This document shows, piece by piece, positions 1 through 10,155 of a stretch of 64,000 nt of DNA. A program made the position numbers and the translations under genes. Under the pieces are notes generated by a model. That model did no database searches. It was given only the letters and a program-made list of their open reading frames with translations, and was not told the DNA's origin. This stretch comes from Arthrobacter sp. GTDB taxonomy: Bacteria > Actinomycetota > Actinomycetes > Actinomycetales > Micrococcaceae. Position 1 is the first letter of the stretch. Each line of letters begins with the position of its first letter. The stretch is taken from contig NZ_JAPSHJ010000002.1 in the NCBI RefSeq assembly GCF_031179985.1, positions 62,001-126,000 on the forward strand. Direction: 5' to 3'.

Positions 1-8
1 TCGTAACA

Positions 9-680
9 GTGAACGAGGAAGCCTTGGGTTGGGCTGGCCGGCTGATGCTTTGGCTCGACTTTGCCGTGAACCTGGTCCTGATCAACCTGCTGTTTGTGAC
101 AGGAGTCCTGGCTGGGGGTATTGTTCCCGGGCTCTTCCCTTCGGCCGTGGCCGCGTCCACCATGCTGGCCCGGCTGCGGACGGGAACTCTGGGTGAGCAC
201 CCCGTCAGGGATTTCATCACGGCCTATCGCTCCCAGTTTCTTCACGCCAACAAGGTGGGCAGCATCTTCTGGGTTGCAGCGGCCGTTCTTGTGCTGAACG
301 GACTGTCGTTGGTGAGCCCCGCTTCGCTCCATGCCGCAGCACTGGACCCAACCGCACCGACAGCAGCCTCCTCCCCTGTCCGGGCAGTCTTGCTGGTTCT
401 CTCAGGGGTCGCAGGGGCGGCCACGCTGGCCGCAGCAGGGACCGCCGTCGACGTCTGTACGCGCTACCGCGATACCGTGTTCAGGACATGGCGCCTGGCG
501 TTCATGCTTCCTTTGGCCTCTCCCCTGCTTGGCCTGTCCCTGATAGCCAGCTACGTGGGCATGGCCACTGTCTTCGCAGGCATAAACGTTCTGATCCCGC
601 TGATTGGCGCTTCACTCCCGCTTCTGCTCTCCGGGTGGCTCGTAGGACGGCATCTAAGCGCTCTGGAACCCTCCTACTAG
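9..680 (+). CDS. DUF624/YesL-like membrane protein
   Basis: ORF with several hydrophobic segments and YesL-like N-terminus (GWAGRLMLWLDFAVNLVLINLLFVTGVLAGGIVPGLFPS...); adjacent to sugar-utilisation genes. Confidence 0.7.
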   Translation: MNEEALGWAGRLMLWLDFAVNLVLINLLFVTGVLAGGIVPGLFPSAVAASTMLARLRTGTLGEHPVRDFITAYRSQFLHANKVGSIFWVAAAVLVLNGLSLVSPASLHAAALDPTAPTAASSPVRAVLLVLSGVAGAATLAAAGTAVDVCTRYRDTVFRTWRLAFMLPLASPLLGLSLIASYVGMATVFAGINVLIPLIGASLPLLLSGWLVGRHLSALEPSY

Positions 681-725
681 CCGAATTTGCAACATCATGT
701 GGCCCCGGATGCTCCGACCACCGTC

Positions 726-737
726 TACAACGTTATA
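726..737. promoter_or_regulatory. Candidate LacI-family operator TACAACGTTATA
   Basis: 11/12 match to the perfect palindrome TACAACGTTGTA at 4466-4477 upstream of the linked LacI gene; lies just upstream of the GH51 start. Confidence 0.6.
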
Positions 738-756
738 CAGAATAGGAAACAGACAA

Positions 757-2328
757 TTGACTTCCCCTGCCAGCACCAAAGTCGGCAATACTGACAACCC
801 TGACACCGTCCATCTGGACGCAGTCGCCCCGACGGTTATTACCATTGACCGTTCTGCCGTCGTTGCCCCTGTAAGCCGCCGTATCTTCGGTTCGTTCGTG
901 GAGCACTTGGGCCGGTGCGTCTATGACGGGATCTACGAGCCCGGCCACCATACCGCCAACGACGATGGCTTCCGGCTTGATGTTGTGGACCTCGTCAGGG
1001 AACTTGGCTCAAGCACCATCCGCTACCCCGGCGGCAACTTCGTCTCCGGCTACCGCTGGGAAGACGGCGTCGGGCCCAGGGACCAGCGGCCTGTCAGGAG
1101 GGACCTCGCGTGGCACTCCCTGGAAACAAACCAGGTGGGGATCGACGAGTTCGCCCGCTGGTGCGCGCTCACCGATTCAGAGCTGATGATGGCGGTCAAC
1201 CTCGGTACCCGCGGGATAGATGCCGCGCTGGACCTGCTCGAGTATGCCAATCACCCCTCCGGCACCACCCTGAGTGAACAACGCATCGCCAATGGTGCCA
1301 AGGACCCTTACAACATCCGCATGTGGTGCCTGGGCAACGAAATGGACGGACCGTGGCAGATAGGCCACATGTCCGCTGACAACTATGGAAAGCTGGCCGC
1401 ACGAACGGCATCGGCCATGAAGACCGCGGACAAGAACCTCGAGCTGGTGGTCTGCGGCTCTTCGAGTTCCTCAATGCCGACCTTCGGCGAGTGGGAGCGC
1501 GTGGTCCTCGAGCACAGCTACGACTATGTGGACTACATCTCCTGCCACGCCTACTACCAGGAACGCAACGGAGACCTCGGCTCGTACCTGGCATCCTCCC
1601 TGGACATGCAGTACTTCATCGAGACTGTGGTGGCTACCGCCGACCACGTCAAGCACAAGCTGAAGAGCAAGAAGACCATTCAGCTTTCCTTTGATGAGTG
1701 GAATATCTGGTACCTCGATGAGCACCAGGCCTCTGACGAGGTGAATGAGGAATGGGTCCACGCGCCACGCCAGCTGGAGGACGTCTATTCCGTGGCCGAC
1801 GCCGTGGTGTTCGGTAACCTGCTGATCACCCTGCTCAAGAACCATGACCGGGTGGCGTCCGCATCTCTGGCCCAACTGGTCAACGTCATCGCCCCCATCA
1901 TGACAGAACCGGGTGGGGCCGCCTGGCGGCAGACGACGTTTTTCCCCTTCTCAGTGACGTCCCGGTTGGCGCGGGGCGAGGTACTGCGGCCCCGGATCGA
2001 TGCCGGAACCTATACAACCGCCGTATACGGAGAAGCTCAGCTCGTGGATGCTGTCGCAACCGCCGACGCCGGAACCGGACAGTCGGCACTCTTCCTCGTA
2101 AACCGAAGCCAGACGGAAGCGATCGACATTACGGTCAGGGTGGCTGAGCTCAATGCCACGGTCATCAGCGAGGCTGTCACTCTGCACGATGAGGACGTTT
2201 ACGCCAAGAACACGCTCCAGGACCAGAACCGCGTCGGTCTCAAACCGCTCAACGGCGCTGTCCTGGAAAACGGTGTGCTCACGGTGACATTGCCTCCGGT
2301 GTCATGGTCCGCCGTCGCGCTCGCTTGA
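757..2328 (+). CDS. Alpha-N-arabinofuranosidase (GH51)
   Basis: GH51 motifs (RRIFGSFVEHLGRCVYDGIYEPGH, IRYPGGNFVSGYRWEDGVGP, WCLGNEMDGPWQIGH, SFDEWNIWY). TTG at 757 with upstream AGGAAA preferred over the 697 ORF start, which would overlap the operator. Confidence 0.93.
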   Translation: MTSPASTKVGNTDNPDTVHLDAVAPTVITIDRSAVVAPVSRRIFGSFVEHLGRCVYDGIYEPGHHTANDDGFRLDVVDLVRELGSSTIRYPGGNFVSGYRWEDGVGPRDQRPVRRDLAWHSLETNQVGIDEFARWCALTDSELMMAVNLGTRGIDAALDLLEYANHPSGTTLSEQRIANGAKDPYNIRMWCLGNEMDGPWQIGHMSADNYGKLAARTASAMKTADKNLELVVCGSSSSSMPTFGEWERVVLEHSYDYVDYISCHAYYQERNGDLGSYLASSLDMQYFIETVVATADHVKHKLKSKKTIQLSFDEWNIWYLDEHQASDEVNEEWVHAPRQLEDVYSVADAVVFGNLLITLLKNHDRVASASLAQLVNVIAPIMTEPGGAAWRQTTFFPFSVTSRLARGEVLRPRIDAGTYTTAVYGEAQLVDAVATADAGTGQSALFLVNRSQTEAIDITVRVAELNATVISEAVTLHDEDVYAKNTLQDQNRVGLKPLNGAVLENGVLTVTLPPVSWSAVALA

Positions 2329-3377
2329 TGGGGTTGTTGCGCAGGACCAGCACCGCAGCCAGCCGCACGAAAATGGCGCTGGCCGCGGTGCTGGCCGCAG
2401 GACTTGCCTTGGCAGTGGGACTGTCCGGTTGCGCAACAGCAGGGACAGACGCTGCGGCAGCTCAAGGAAGCACAAACGAGCTCACCGGGGACTTCTTCAC
2501 GCACGACCCCGCGCTTGTTGCCGGGGAAGAAGGCGGTCCCTGGTTTGTCTACTCGACAGGCAACGGTCAGACGGCCGACGGAAACATCCAGATCCGACGC
2601 TCCGGGGACGGCAGGGAGTGGACCTACGCGGGCGAGGTATGGCAGGAGAAACCCGAGTGGCTGAAGAAGGCCGTGCCTGGTGTGGACAACCTTTGGGCCC
2701 CCGAGCTCTACCAGCACAACGGCACCTGGTACCTCTACTACTCGGCGTCTACCTTCGGCAAGAACAACTCCGTTATTGCCCTTGCCACAAACACCACACT
2801 GGATCCCGAGGAGCCCGGCTACCAGTGGGTTGATAAGGGTGAAGTGATCTCTTCGGCGGGCCAGCACTTCAACGCTATCGACGCCGGCATCGTCGAGGAT
2901 GACAACGGCACTCCCTGGATGGCCTTCGGATCCTTCTGGACCGGGATACAGCTCGTGGAACTGAAGTGGCCGGGAGGCCTCCGGGCCAACACGGCCGAAC
3001 CGGTTCGCATCGCCGACAGGAAATCGCCGCCCAACGCCATCGAAGCGCCGTACATTCTGCCGCGGGACGGCTATTACTACCTTTTCGTCTCCAGGGATTT
3101 TTGTTGTCAGGGCCTGGAAAGCACCTACAACATTGCAGTGGGGCGATCCGAAGAGGTGACAGGACCCTATATCGATCAGGATGGTGTGGCATTGCTTAAC
3201 GGCGGCGGCACCCCTGTCCTGGCAACGGCTGATGAAAAGGTGGGACCCGGCGGACAGTCTGTTTCCGGGGACACACTCGCCTTTCACTTCTACGATGCCA
3301 AGCTCGACGGCGCTTTCCGCCTTGGCCTGCTCGAGCTGCAGTGGGTGGACGGCTGGCCCGTTGCCGGCTGGGACTAG
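2328..3377 (+). CDS. Secreted lipoprotein arabinan endo-1,5-alpha-L-arabinosidase (GH43)
   Basis: Lipobox-like LAVGLSGC; GH43 motifs (FTHDPALV, DNLWAPELYQHNGTWYLYYSAS, NAIDAGIVEDDNGTPWMAFGSFW, AIEAPYILPRDGYYYLF). TGATG overlap with the upstream gene; the ORF also opens at 2304. Confidence 0.9.
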   Translation: MGLLRRTSTAASRTKMALAAVLAAGLALAVGLSGCATAGTDAAAAQGSTNELTGDFFTHDPALVAGEEGGPWFVYSTGNGQTADGNIQIRRSGDGREWTYAGEVWQEKPEWLKKAVPGVDNLWAPELYQHNGTWYLYYSASTFGKNNSVIALATNTTLDPEEPGYQWVDKGEVISSAGQHFNAIDAGIVEDDNGTPWMAFGSFWTGIQLVELKWPGGLRANTAEPVRIADRKSPPNAIEAPYILPRDGYYYLFVSRDFCCQGLESTYNIAVGRSEEVTGPYIDQDGVALLNGGGTPVLATADEKVGPGGQSVSGDTLAFHFYDAKLDGAFRLGLLELQWVDGWPVAGWD

Positions 3378-4417
3378 GACCCCGAAGGTGGATGTGCCGG
3401 AACCGTCGCCTGGCCCAAGGTGGACTCCCTGGCCACCACCTTGAACGTGGTTTCGATTTCCTGGGGAGCTGAGCCGTCCGGGTGCATAATCCGCTCCAGG
3501 AGCACCCGGATGGCCGTTTCGGCAATTTCCACACGGCCCGGGTCCACAGTGCTGAGCGTTGGCAGTGAATAGCGTGTCTCGTCCAGGTCATCAAACCCGA
3601 TGACGGCCACATCCTCGGGCACGCGGTAACCCGCCTGCTGGAGTACGCGCATTGCACCCTGCGCCAAGGTGTCGTTCATGCCGAACACCGCATCAAAGGT
3701 GACTCCCCTGGCCAGGAGTTCGCGCATCGCCGCGGCACCGTTGGAACGATGCCAGGACCACATGTAGGCCACGATGGAATCGTCATAGGCAATGCCTCGT
3801 GCCGCCAAGGCTTCACGGTATCCCCGGAGCCGCAACCCTGCCGAGCCGATGACTTCACCGTCGTGAGCGCCCACCACGGCTATGCGGTTGCGGCCCAGGT
3901 CCAGCAAATGATCTGTGGCAGCCCGGGCCGCAGCCACGTTCTGCATGGTGACGTGGTCGCAGTCCCCGGAAAAAATCCGCTCGCCCAAGAGGACCATCGG
4001 CACCTCAGACTTCACCAGGGCGGCGTCTTCTTCGCCTAGGCCCAGGGGGCTGAACAGCAGCCCGTCCGACATCTGCAGGCGCGGGCTCGAAAGGACCTCA
4101 AGTTCGCGCTCGCGGTTCCCACCTGTTTGTTCAATCAGTACAACCAGGCCCCTGGCCTCGGCGGCGGCAATGACGGCATCGGCAAGCTCGGCGAAGTAGG
4201 GCAGCTTGAGCTGCGGAACCGCGAGGGTGATGGCACCCGTATGTCCGGACCTCAGGCTCCGCGCCGCCAGGTTCGGCCGGTAGCCCAGTTCTGCGATGGC
4301 CGCCTCGACCTTGCTGCGGGTGACCGGACGTACGTGAGGATGATTATTGATGACATTTGAGACAGTTTTGAAAGACACTCCTGCCACGCGTGCAACGTCG
4401 TGCAGTGTCGCTGCCAT
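3374..4417 (-). CDS. LacI-family transcriptional regulator
   Basis: N-terminal LacI HTH (MAATLHDVARVAGVSFKTVSNVINNHPHVRPVTRSKVEAAIAELGYRPNLAARSLRSG) and periplasmic-binding-like domain; AGGGGAA RBS before ATG at 4417. Confidence 0.92.
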   Translation of the reverse strand: MAATLHDVARVAGVSFKTVSNVINNHPHVRPVTRSKVEAAIAELGYRPNLAARSLRSGHTGAITLAVPQLKLPYFAELADAVIAAAEARGLVVLIEQTGGNRERELEVLSSPRLQMSDGLLFSPLGLGEEDAALVKSEVPMVLLGERIFSGDCDHVTMQNVAAARAATDHLLDLGRNRIAVVGAHDGEVIGSAGLRLRGYREALAARGIAYDDSIVAYMWSWHRSNGAAAMRELLARGVTFDAVFGMNDTLAQGAMRVLQQAGYRVPEDVAVIGFDDLDETRYSLPTLSTVDPGRVEIAETAIRVLLERIMHPDGSAPQEIETTFKVVARESTLGQATVPAHPPSGS

Positions 4418-4465
4418 GAAGGTTCCCCTCATTCGGTGCCCGGAAAAGTGCCGTTTCTCCTATAT

Positions 4466-4477
4466 TACAACGTTGTA
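4466..4477. promoter_or_regulatory. Candidate LacI-family operator TACAACGTTGTA
   Basis: Perfect 12-bp palindrome about 50 bp upstream of the LacI gene; near-identical copy before GH51. Confidence 0.65.
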
Positions 4478-4485
4478 TCAGGGAT

Positions 4486-5535
4486 TTACTCTTGCAGCTC
4501 CTTATCCCACGCCATACTTCGGTTCACAACGGCGTAGCCCATCTTCGTATAGAGCGCCAGGGCACCTGTCGGGTTCTCCGAGTCGACATCCAGGGAAGCT
4601 TTATCCATCCCGGCCACCGCGAACTTTCGCATAGCGTCTGCAAGGAGTGCACTCGCGATGCCCCGGCCGCGGTATTCCCGCCTGACCCCCAGCAAATCCG
4701 TGTACCCCTCGGTGTAACCCCGGATCACGGCAATGTGAGGATCGTGCGTGGCCAGTTGGTAGCCCGCAACCCTCCCGGTGACGCGGTCCAGGACAACGGC
4801 ACTGAGGTCCGGACGCGCCAACGGATCGTTCACAGTATCCGCCCAGGATTCCTCGTCCCGGGGTTCGCTCCCCCAATGATCCCGAAAGGCATCGTTGTGG
4901 GCCTCCCGCACTGGCTCGTTGAGGTGCGGCGCCATCCCCACAAGCTCCAGTCCACTGGCAAGGGCAAAATCGGGCAGCGGAGTGCTCAGGGGCCGGTGCA
5001 TCTCGTTGTAGTACCGGACGACGACAAACCCGGACCGGCCGAACAGTTCGGCCTGGTGGCGGTGCTGCTCTTCCATGTGGAGGCGAAGACGCGCGCGCGG
5101 AGCTGCGCGGCTTTGGTCCGGGCCACCTTTGTTGGCAGCCAGGTCCTCCGCGAACCTGGCCACGGTCCGCGACTCCAGCCAGCCAAGCAGAGCCCGTCCT
5201 ATCCCCCTTCGCTGCCACTCCGGGTCCACACAGCCGAAACCGTAGGCCTTGTCCCCTTCGGGGTTCTTGGTGATGCGTGCGTACGCTCGAGGAATCCCCT
5301 CTTCGTCCACACCGATGATGGTGTTCGCTGCAGGGTGGTTCTTCTTTGACTGCAGTATCTGGATCAGGTCCTCCCGCCGTTCGAACCAGACGGGCTGTTC
5401 CACCGCTGCAGTCCGTTCAATCAGTCCGGCCCAGGAAGCAAGGTCCTGGAGCGTGGCCGGACGCCATGACAGCAGTTGTGGCAGCATTTCGGCCTGCTGG
5501 GGTGGACTGCGGCAAATGCCAGGGTCGTGATCCAT
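4486..5535 (-). CDS. GNAT-family N-acetyltransferase (tandem GNAT domains)
   Basis: Two GNAT acetyl-CoA-loop motifs (EWQRRGIGRALLGWLE; REYRGRGIASALLADAMR). Confidence 0.85.
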   Translation of the reverse strand: MDHDPGICRSPPQQAEMLPQLLSWRPATLQDLASWAGLIERTAAVEQPVWFERREDLIQILQSKKNHPAANTIIGVDEEGIPRAYARITKNPEGDKAYGFGCVDPEWQRRGIGRALLGWLESRTVARFAEDLAANKGGPDQSRAAPRARLRLHMEEQHRHQAELFGRSGFVVVRYYNEMHRPLSTPLPDFALASGLELVGMAPHLNEPVREAHNDAFRDHWGSEPRDEESWADTVNDPLARPDLSAVVLDRVTGRVAGYQLATHDPHIAVIRGYTEGYTDLLGVRREYRGRGIASALLADAMRKFAVAGMDKASLDVDSENPTGALALYTKMGYAVVNRSMAWDKELQE

Positions 5536-5544
5536 GGCAACAGG

Positions 5545-8500
5545 CTAGCCTCCTGCTCCTGCCCGCGCCAGAATAGGCTTGGTGGTACGGCCCGCGTGCT
5601 CCTCAAGACGGATGACGTGGTCAGTCGAGTGGATGTCGGCCGGGTTGTGGCTCACCAAAACAACTGTCTTTTCCTTCAGTCCGCTGCGAAGGTCGGCCAG
5701 CATGGCCCGTCCCGCTGCCGCATCCAGGTGTGCCGTGGGTTCATCCAACAGAATGACGTCCGCCCCGGCCATCAGCGTTCGGGCGACCGCAAGCCTCTGA
5801 CGTTCGCCACCACTCAGGAAGGACCCGGATGGCCCGATCCTGGTGTCCAGACCCTCGGCCAGCCTGTCCATCAGCGGAGCCAGGCCTGCCGCGGTAAGGG
5901 CGGCCTTCATCGCAGTTTCAGCAATCTGCCCCTGAGCCTCTTCACCCTTCGAGCGGTTGTTTTCAGAACCAGGCAGGCCCAGCATGAGGTTTCCCCTGAT
6001 GGTGGAATCAAAAAGATGCGCCTCCTGGGGGCACCACGCTACTTTCCCCGTGACGAGAACGTGCCCCTGCCCCGCCGGCAGGAAGCCAAGGATGACGGAC
6101 AACAGCGTGGATTTACCGGATCCCGACGCCCCGGTGACAGCCAGCCAAGTCCCCGGTTCGGCAACGGCGGACAACTCCTCAAAAACCGACGGCCCTCCCG
6201 GCCAGGCTGCAGTAAGTCCGTCCAATTCAACTCCGGGCCGGTCCCCTGCCCGCCCGGGGACCGGAAACAGGCCATCATTGGTCTTTGCCGCCCCGGCACG
6301 GTTCACTCCAGGTGTGTCCTCGCCGGCAGGATCTTCCTTATCGGAACCCGCCAAAACCCCGGCTCCGCTGATGCGCTGCAGTACCGAGCGGAAGGCGGGA
6401 TACTGCCGGACTGAGCTTGCCATGGCGGAGTATGGCTCCAGGAGCGCCAGCTGAAGCAGAACAACTACTGCCGCCGTCGCAGGTTCTACAGCCCCCGCCA
6501 TCACAACCGGTGCCGCGAGCACGGCAGAAATCAGGGCCGCTCCCCCGCAGGCCAGAACGGTGAGGGCCTGCCCGAGGCCCTCCGCCCAGGCCGAGCGCAG
6601 GGACGCCGCGGTGGCAGCACGGTCAGCGTCCCGGATCGCCGAAAGAACAAGCCCGGCGGCGTGGTTTGCCTGCAGCTCCAATCGGGCATCCAGCGCTGCC
6701 GCCACATCCCGAAGCACCCCGGTGCGAAGCTGCTGTTCCGTGCGGGAGGACATCCTGTCGGCAAGGAGCGCCAGAATCGGAGAAGCCACCAGCGACACCA
6801 AGGCCGTAGCCGCCGTGGCAGGAAGTGCCGCCGGCAGCAGGAGTCCGGTAGACAGGACAGCCGCTGCGGCCACAGCGATTGCGGTCAACGGGGGCAGCAC
6901 AACTCTGGGCAGCAGATCGCGCACCGTATCGACGTCGTCGATGACAGATCCGAGCACATGTCCGCCCTGCAGCAGTTTCCGGACCGCCAGCGCCCGCCTG
7001 CTCAGCGACTCCCACAACCGTCCCCGGAGGGAGGTCAAAGCGGCGAAGACGGCATCGTGCAAGAGCAGCCGCTCACAGTAACGCAGGACGGCGCGGCCGA
7101 TGCCGAAGAACCGGACGCCGACGATGGCCGTGAGCAGGTACAGGATGGGTGGTTGCTCACTCGCCCGGATGATCAACCAGCCGGACAGCCCTGCCAGCGC
7201 GACGGCGAAGAGCGAGGCAAGCACTCCGACCATCGTCGATGAGGTGAACTTCAGGGCTTCGGGGGCGAGCAGGCTTCGCAATGCCTGGAAGGTACTCCCT
7301 CTCCCTGCGCCCTCTGTGACTGCGGGGATGGGGCTGGTGCGCTTTAGAGAACCGATGGACGACGCAGAAGAGGCAGCGGAGGAGACTGTGCCGGAACTGA
7401 GCCCACCTCCCGGCCGCTCCGCAACCGGAGCCTCGGCTTTGCGTGAATCCGCTCGGACACCAGGCTCATGTGCCACCTGAACAATCTTGTCGGCCAACTG
7501 TCGGGTGGTCGGATCATGGGCGACAAGGACCACTGTCACCCGGCCGCGCAGTGCGAGGATGGTGCAGTTGATGACGGAAGCTGTCTCGGGATCCACGTGG
7601 GCTGTGGGCTCATCCAGCAGCAGCAGGGTGGCTCCGGCCTCAATTCTGGCCAGTCCGCGGGCCAGCGCAACGCGCCGCAACTCTCCGGGGCTCAACTCGG
7701 CCGGATGCTTGTCTGCAAGGTGGGCCGCCGCCACGTCAGCGAGGCAGCGCTCCGCAGATTCTGTAACAGCGTCAGGGTCGGGCAGGACCCCCTTGTGTGC
7801 GGCAGTCAGATAAAGCTCCACTTCATCCTGCACCGTCGGTGCGACCATGACAGGGTGCTGGGGCACCCATGCCACGCCTGCACGATCAAAGCCTGCAATT
7901 TCGCCAAGGACTCTGGTGGAACCACTGTTTCCGACCATTCCTGCCAGCACCCCAAGCACAGTGCTTTTTCCTGCGCCGCTTACTCCGTCCAAGGCAGTGA
8001 TGCTTCCGGCTGCCGCTTCAAAGCTCAGTGGCGCAACGGCCGGAGTGTCTCTTCCGCTGAACACCACCTCCAGGTCACGGACGACGACGGTTGGCGGAGC
8101 GCCGTCGTCGTCGGTCCTATGGTGGTCCGCATCAAGCGGCACGGCTTGCGGCGTGTCAAGGACCAGCGTGGCCTCCGCGAGCGCTGCACGGCCGTCGTCG
8201 CTGGCATGATGGGCAGTGCCCAGCTCCCGCAGGGGAAGATAGCAGTCCGGGGCCAGGATCAGTGCGAGAAGCCCCGCCTCCAGCGGCATCTCCCCGTGGA
8301 CCAGGCGCACACCGATAAACACGGCCACGACAGCTACGGAGATGGTCGCAATCAGTTCAAGTGCCAGAGCTGAAAGGAACGCGGTGCGCAGTGTCCCCAT
8401 GGTGCGGATGCGGTATTCATCCGAGATGTCTTCGAGCGCTTTCCTCTGGGCAGTGGCACGTCCCAGGCCAACCAGCACGGGCAGGCCCTTTGCAAGTTCG

Positions 8501-9078
8501 AGCATGTGCCCCGACAGTCGAGCGAGTGCCGTTTGGGCTTCCCTGACGCGATCTTCCGTATACCGGCCGATCAGGACCATAAACACGGGCACGAGCGGGA
8601 CTGTGAGCACAATGACTGCTGCGCTGATCCAGTCGGCAAAGAGGATGCGCGCCCCCAGCAAGAGGGGAACCGCGGCGCAATTGACCAGCGCGGGCAGGAA
8701 CTGGGTGTAGTAGCTGTCCAGGGCGTCCAGTCCCCGGGTGGCCAGAATGGCGAGTCCTCCGTCTGAGGGGCCGGCACCGCGGGTCCCGGTCCGGAGGGCC
8801 CGCTCCAGAAGTTCTGACCGCAGTTGTTCCTTGACGCCCAAGGCCGCCCTGCGGGCCGCGACTGACTGGGCCCACGTAGTGAGCGAGCGCAGCACTACCC
8901 CGGCCATTCCCCAGGTCAGCTGCTGGCCCCAGGCGGGGTCATGGGCCATCAGTCCGGCAAGCACAGAGGCAACTGCCTGGGCCATAAGCACAAGGGACAG
9001 TGCCTTCAGGGCGGCGACGAGCCCCAGGAGATAGATCGCGGATCTGGTGGCCGGCCCCGAGGGGAACGTTGGTCTCAC
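5545..9078 (-). CDS. cydDC: Fused thiol reductant ABC exporter CydDC
   Basis: 1177 aa with two TMD-NBD modules, two Walker A (GVSGAGKST, GASGSGKST) and two ABC signatures (LSPGELRRVALARGLA, LSGGERQRLAVARTL); directly downstream of cydAB. Confidence 0.92.
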   Translation of the reverse strand: MRPTFPSGPATRSAIYLLGLVAALKALSLVLMAQAVASVLAGLMAHDPAWGQQLTWGMAGVVLRSLTTWAQSVAARRAALGVKEQLRSELLERALRTGTRGAGPSDGGLAILATRGLDALDSYYTQFLPALVNCAAVPLLLGARILFADWISAAVIVLTVPLVPVFMVLIGRYTEDRVREAQTALARLSGHMLELAKGLPVLVGLGRATAQRKALEDISDEYRIRTMGTLRTAFLSALALELIATISVAVVAVFIGVRLVHGEMPLEAGLLALILAPDCYLPLRELGTAHHASDDGRAALAEATLVLDTPQAVPLDADHHRTDDDGAPPTVVVRDLEVVFSGRDTPAVAPLSFEAAAGSITALDGVSGAGKSTVLGVLAGMVGNSGSTRVLGEIAGFDRAGVAWVPQHPVMVAPTVQDEVELYLTAAHKGVLPDPDAVTESAERCLADVAAAHLADKHPAELSPGELRRVALARGLARIEAGATLLLLDEPTAHVDPETASVINCTILALRGRVTVVLVAHDPTTRQLADKIVQVAHEPGVRADSRKAEAPVAERPGGGLSSGTVSSAASSASSIGSLKRTSPIPAVTEGAGRGSTFQALRSLLAPEALKFTSSTMVGVLASLFAVALAGLSGWLIIRASEQPPILYLLTAIVGVRFFGIGRAVLRYCERLLLHDAVFAALTSLRGRLWESLSRRALAVRKLLQGGHVLGSVIDDVDTVRDLLPRVVLPPLTAIAVAAAAVLSTGLLLPAALPATAATALVSLVASPILALLADRMSSRTEQQLRTGVLRDVAAALDARLELQANHAAGLVLSAIRDADRAATAASLRSAWAEGLGQALTVLACGGAALISAVLAAPVVMAGAVEPATAAVVVLLQLALLEPYSAMASSVRQYPAFRSVLQRISGAGVLAGSDKEDPAGEDTPGVNRAGAAKTNDGLFPVPGRAGDRPGVELDGLTAAWPGGPSVFEELSAVAEPGTWLAVTGASGSGKSTLLSVILGFLPAGQGHVLVTGKVAWCPQEAHLFDSTIRGNLMLGLPGSENNRSKGEEAQGQIAETAMKAALTAAGLAPLMDRLAEGLDTRIGPSGSFLSGGERQRLAVARTLMAGADVILLDEPTAHLDAAAGRAMLADLRSGLKEKTVVLVSHNPADIHSTDHVIRLEEHAGRTTKPILARAGAGG

Positions 9079-9084
9079 AGGGGA

Positions 9085-10140
9085 TCAGTCCTTGGTGGAC
9101 AATGATTTGGCAGCAATCGCGGGAAGGAAGCTGTGCGCCTCCGGAATGTGGTTGGCGCTGACACGGCGCCGGAATACCCAGTAGGTCCATGCCTGGTATG
9201 CGAGAACCAGGGGAAGCCCGACCGCGGCAACAATGCTCATCAGCCCCAGCGTGTAGTCGGATGAGGAGGCATTGAACACCGTGAGGCTGAAGTCCGGACT
9301 GATGGTGGACGGGAGTACTACAGGGAACGCAGCACCGAAGATCGAGGCCGTGCCCGCGACGAGGAAGACGCCAAGGGCCAGGAAGGCCTTGCCTTCCGAG
9401 CCGCGTCGGGCGAACCTCCATGTCATGACCGCCGCCACCACCGCGACGAGAACGGCACCCCACGTCCAGGGTTCGCCGCTGAGCAGCTGGACACTTACCG
9501 CCCATGCAGCCATGGGCAGCAGCAGAACAGGCAACAGCCGGACAAACCAGCGCCGCGCGCGATGCCTGACATCGCCGTCGGTCTTCAGGGCCAGGAAGGC
9601 GAGGCCGTGCACTATCGCGAAGCCCACGACGGCGAATCCCCCCAGCAGTGCGTAGCCGCTGAACCACGCAAACGGGCCGCCTTCCCGGTCCCCGTTGGCG
9701 TTGAGCGGAAGGCCTGTGGTGGTCAGGGCCAAGGTCGCACCGACGCCAAAGGCGGCCAGGAAGGAACCGGCGGCAATCGCCAGGTCCCAGCGGGCACGCC
9801 AACGTTCAGTGTCCACTTTTCCACGGTATTCAAAGGCGACAGCGCGGAAGATAAGGGCCACAAGAACCAACAGAAGCGGCAGGTAGAGGGCAGAGAAAAG
9901 GGAGGCGTACCAGAGCGGGAAGGCCGCGAATGTTGCACCTGCCGCTGTCAGGAGCCACACCTCGTTGCCGTCCCAGACCGGCCCGATCGTATTGAGCAGC
10001 ACGCGCCGATCCGTGTTGTTGCGGGCGAAGAGCTTCATCAGCATGCCGACGCCGAGGTCGAAGCCTTCGAGAAAGAGGTAGCCGGTCCACAGCAAAGCAA
10101 TGGCGATGAACCAGATGGTGGGTAGCAGTTCCATGCTCAA
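9085..10140 (-). CDS. cydB: Cytochrome bd ubiquinol oxidase subunit II
   Basis: CydB-like N-terminus (LPTIWFIAIALLWTGYLFLEGFDLGVGML); adjacent to cydA. Confidence 0.95.
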   Translation of the reverse strand: MSMELLPTIWFIAIALLWTGYLFLEGFDLGVGMLMKLFARNNTDRRVLLNTIGPVWDGNEVWLLTAAGATFAAFPLWYASLFSALYLPLLLVLVALIFRAVAFEYRGKVDTERWRARWDLAIAAGSFLAAFGVGATLALTTTGLPLNANGDREGGPFAWFSGYALLGGFAVVGFAIVHGLAFLALKTDGDVRHRARRWFVRLLPVLLLPMAAWAVSVQLLSGEPWTWGAVLVAVVAAVMTWRFARRGSEGKAFLALGVFLVAGTASIFGAAFPVVLPSTISPDFSLTVFNASSSDYTLGLMSIVAAVGLPLVLAYQAWTYWVFRRRVSANHIPEAHSFLPAIAAKSLSTKD

Positions 10141-10155
10141 ATTCCTCTGCTTTTC

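Noticed and set aside
3374-4432. LacI start at 4432
   Set aside because: AGGGGAA lies directly before the in-frame ATG at 4417, where the typical LacI HTH begins.
5545-9078. 1177-aa ABC transporter as an artefactual gene fusion
   Set aside because: Fused CydD-CydC is a known arrangement in Actinobacteria; the frame is continuous with two complete modules.
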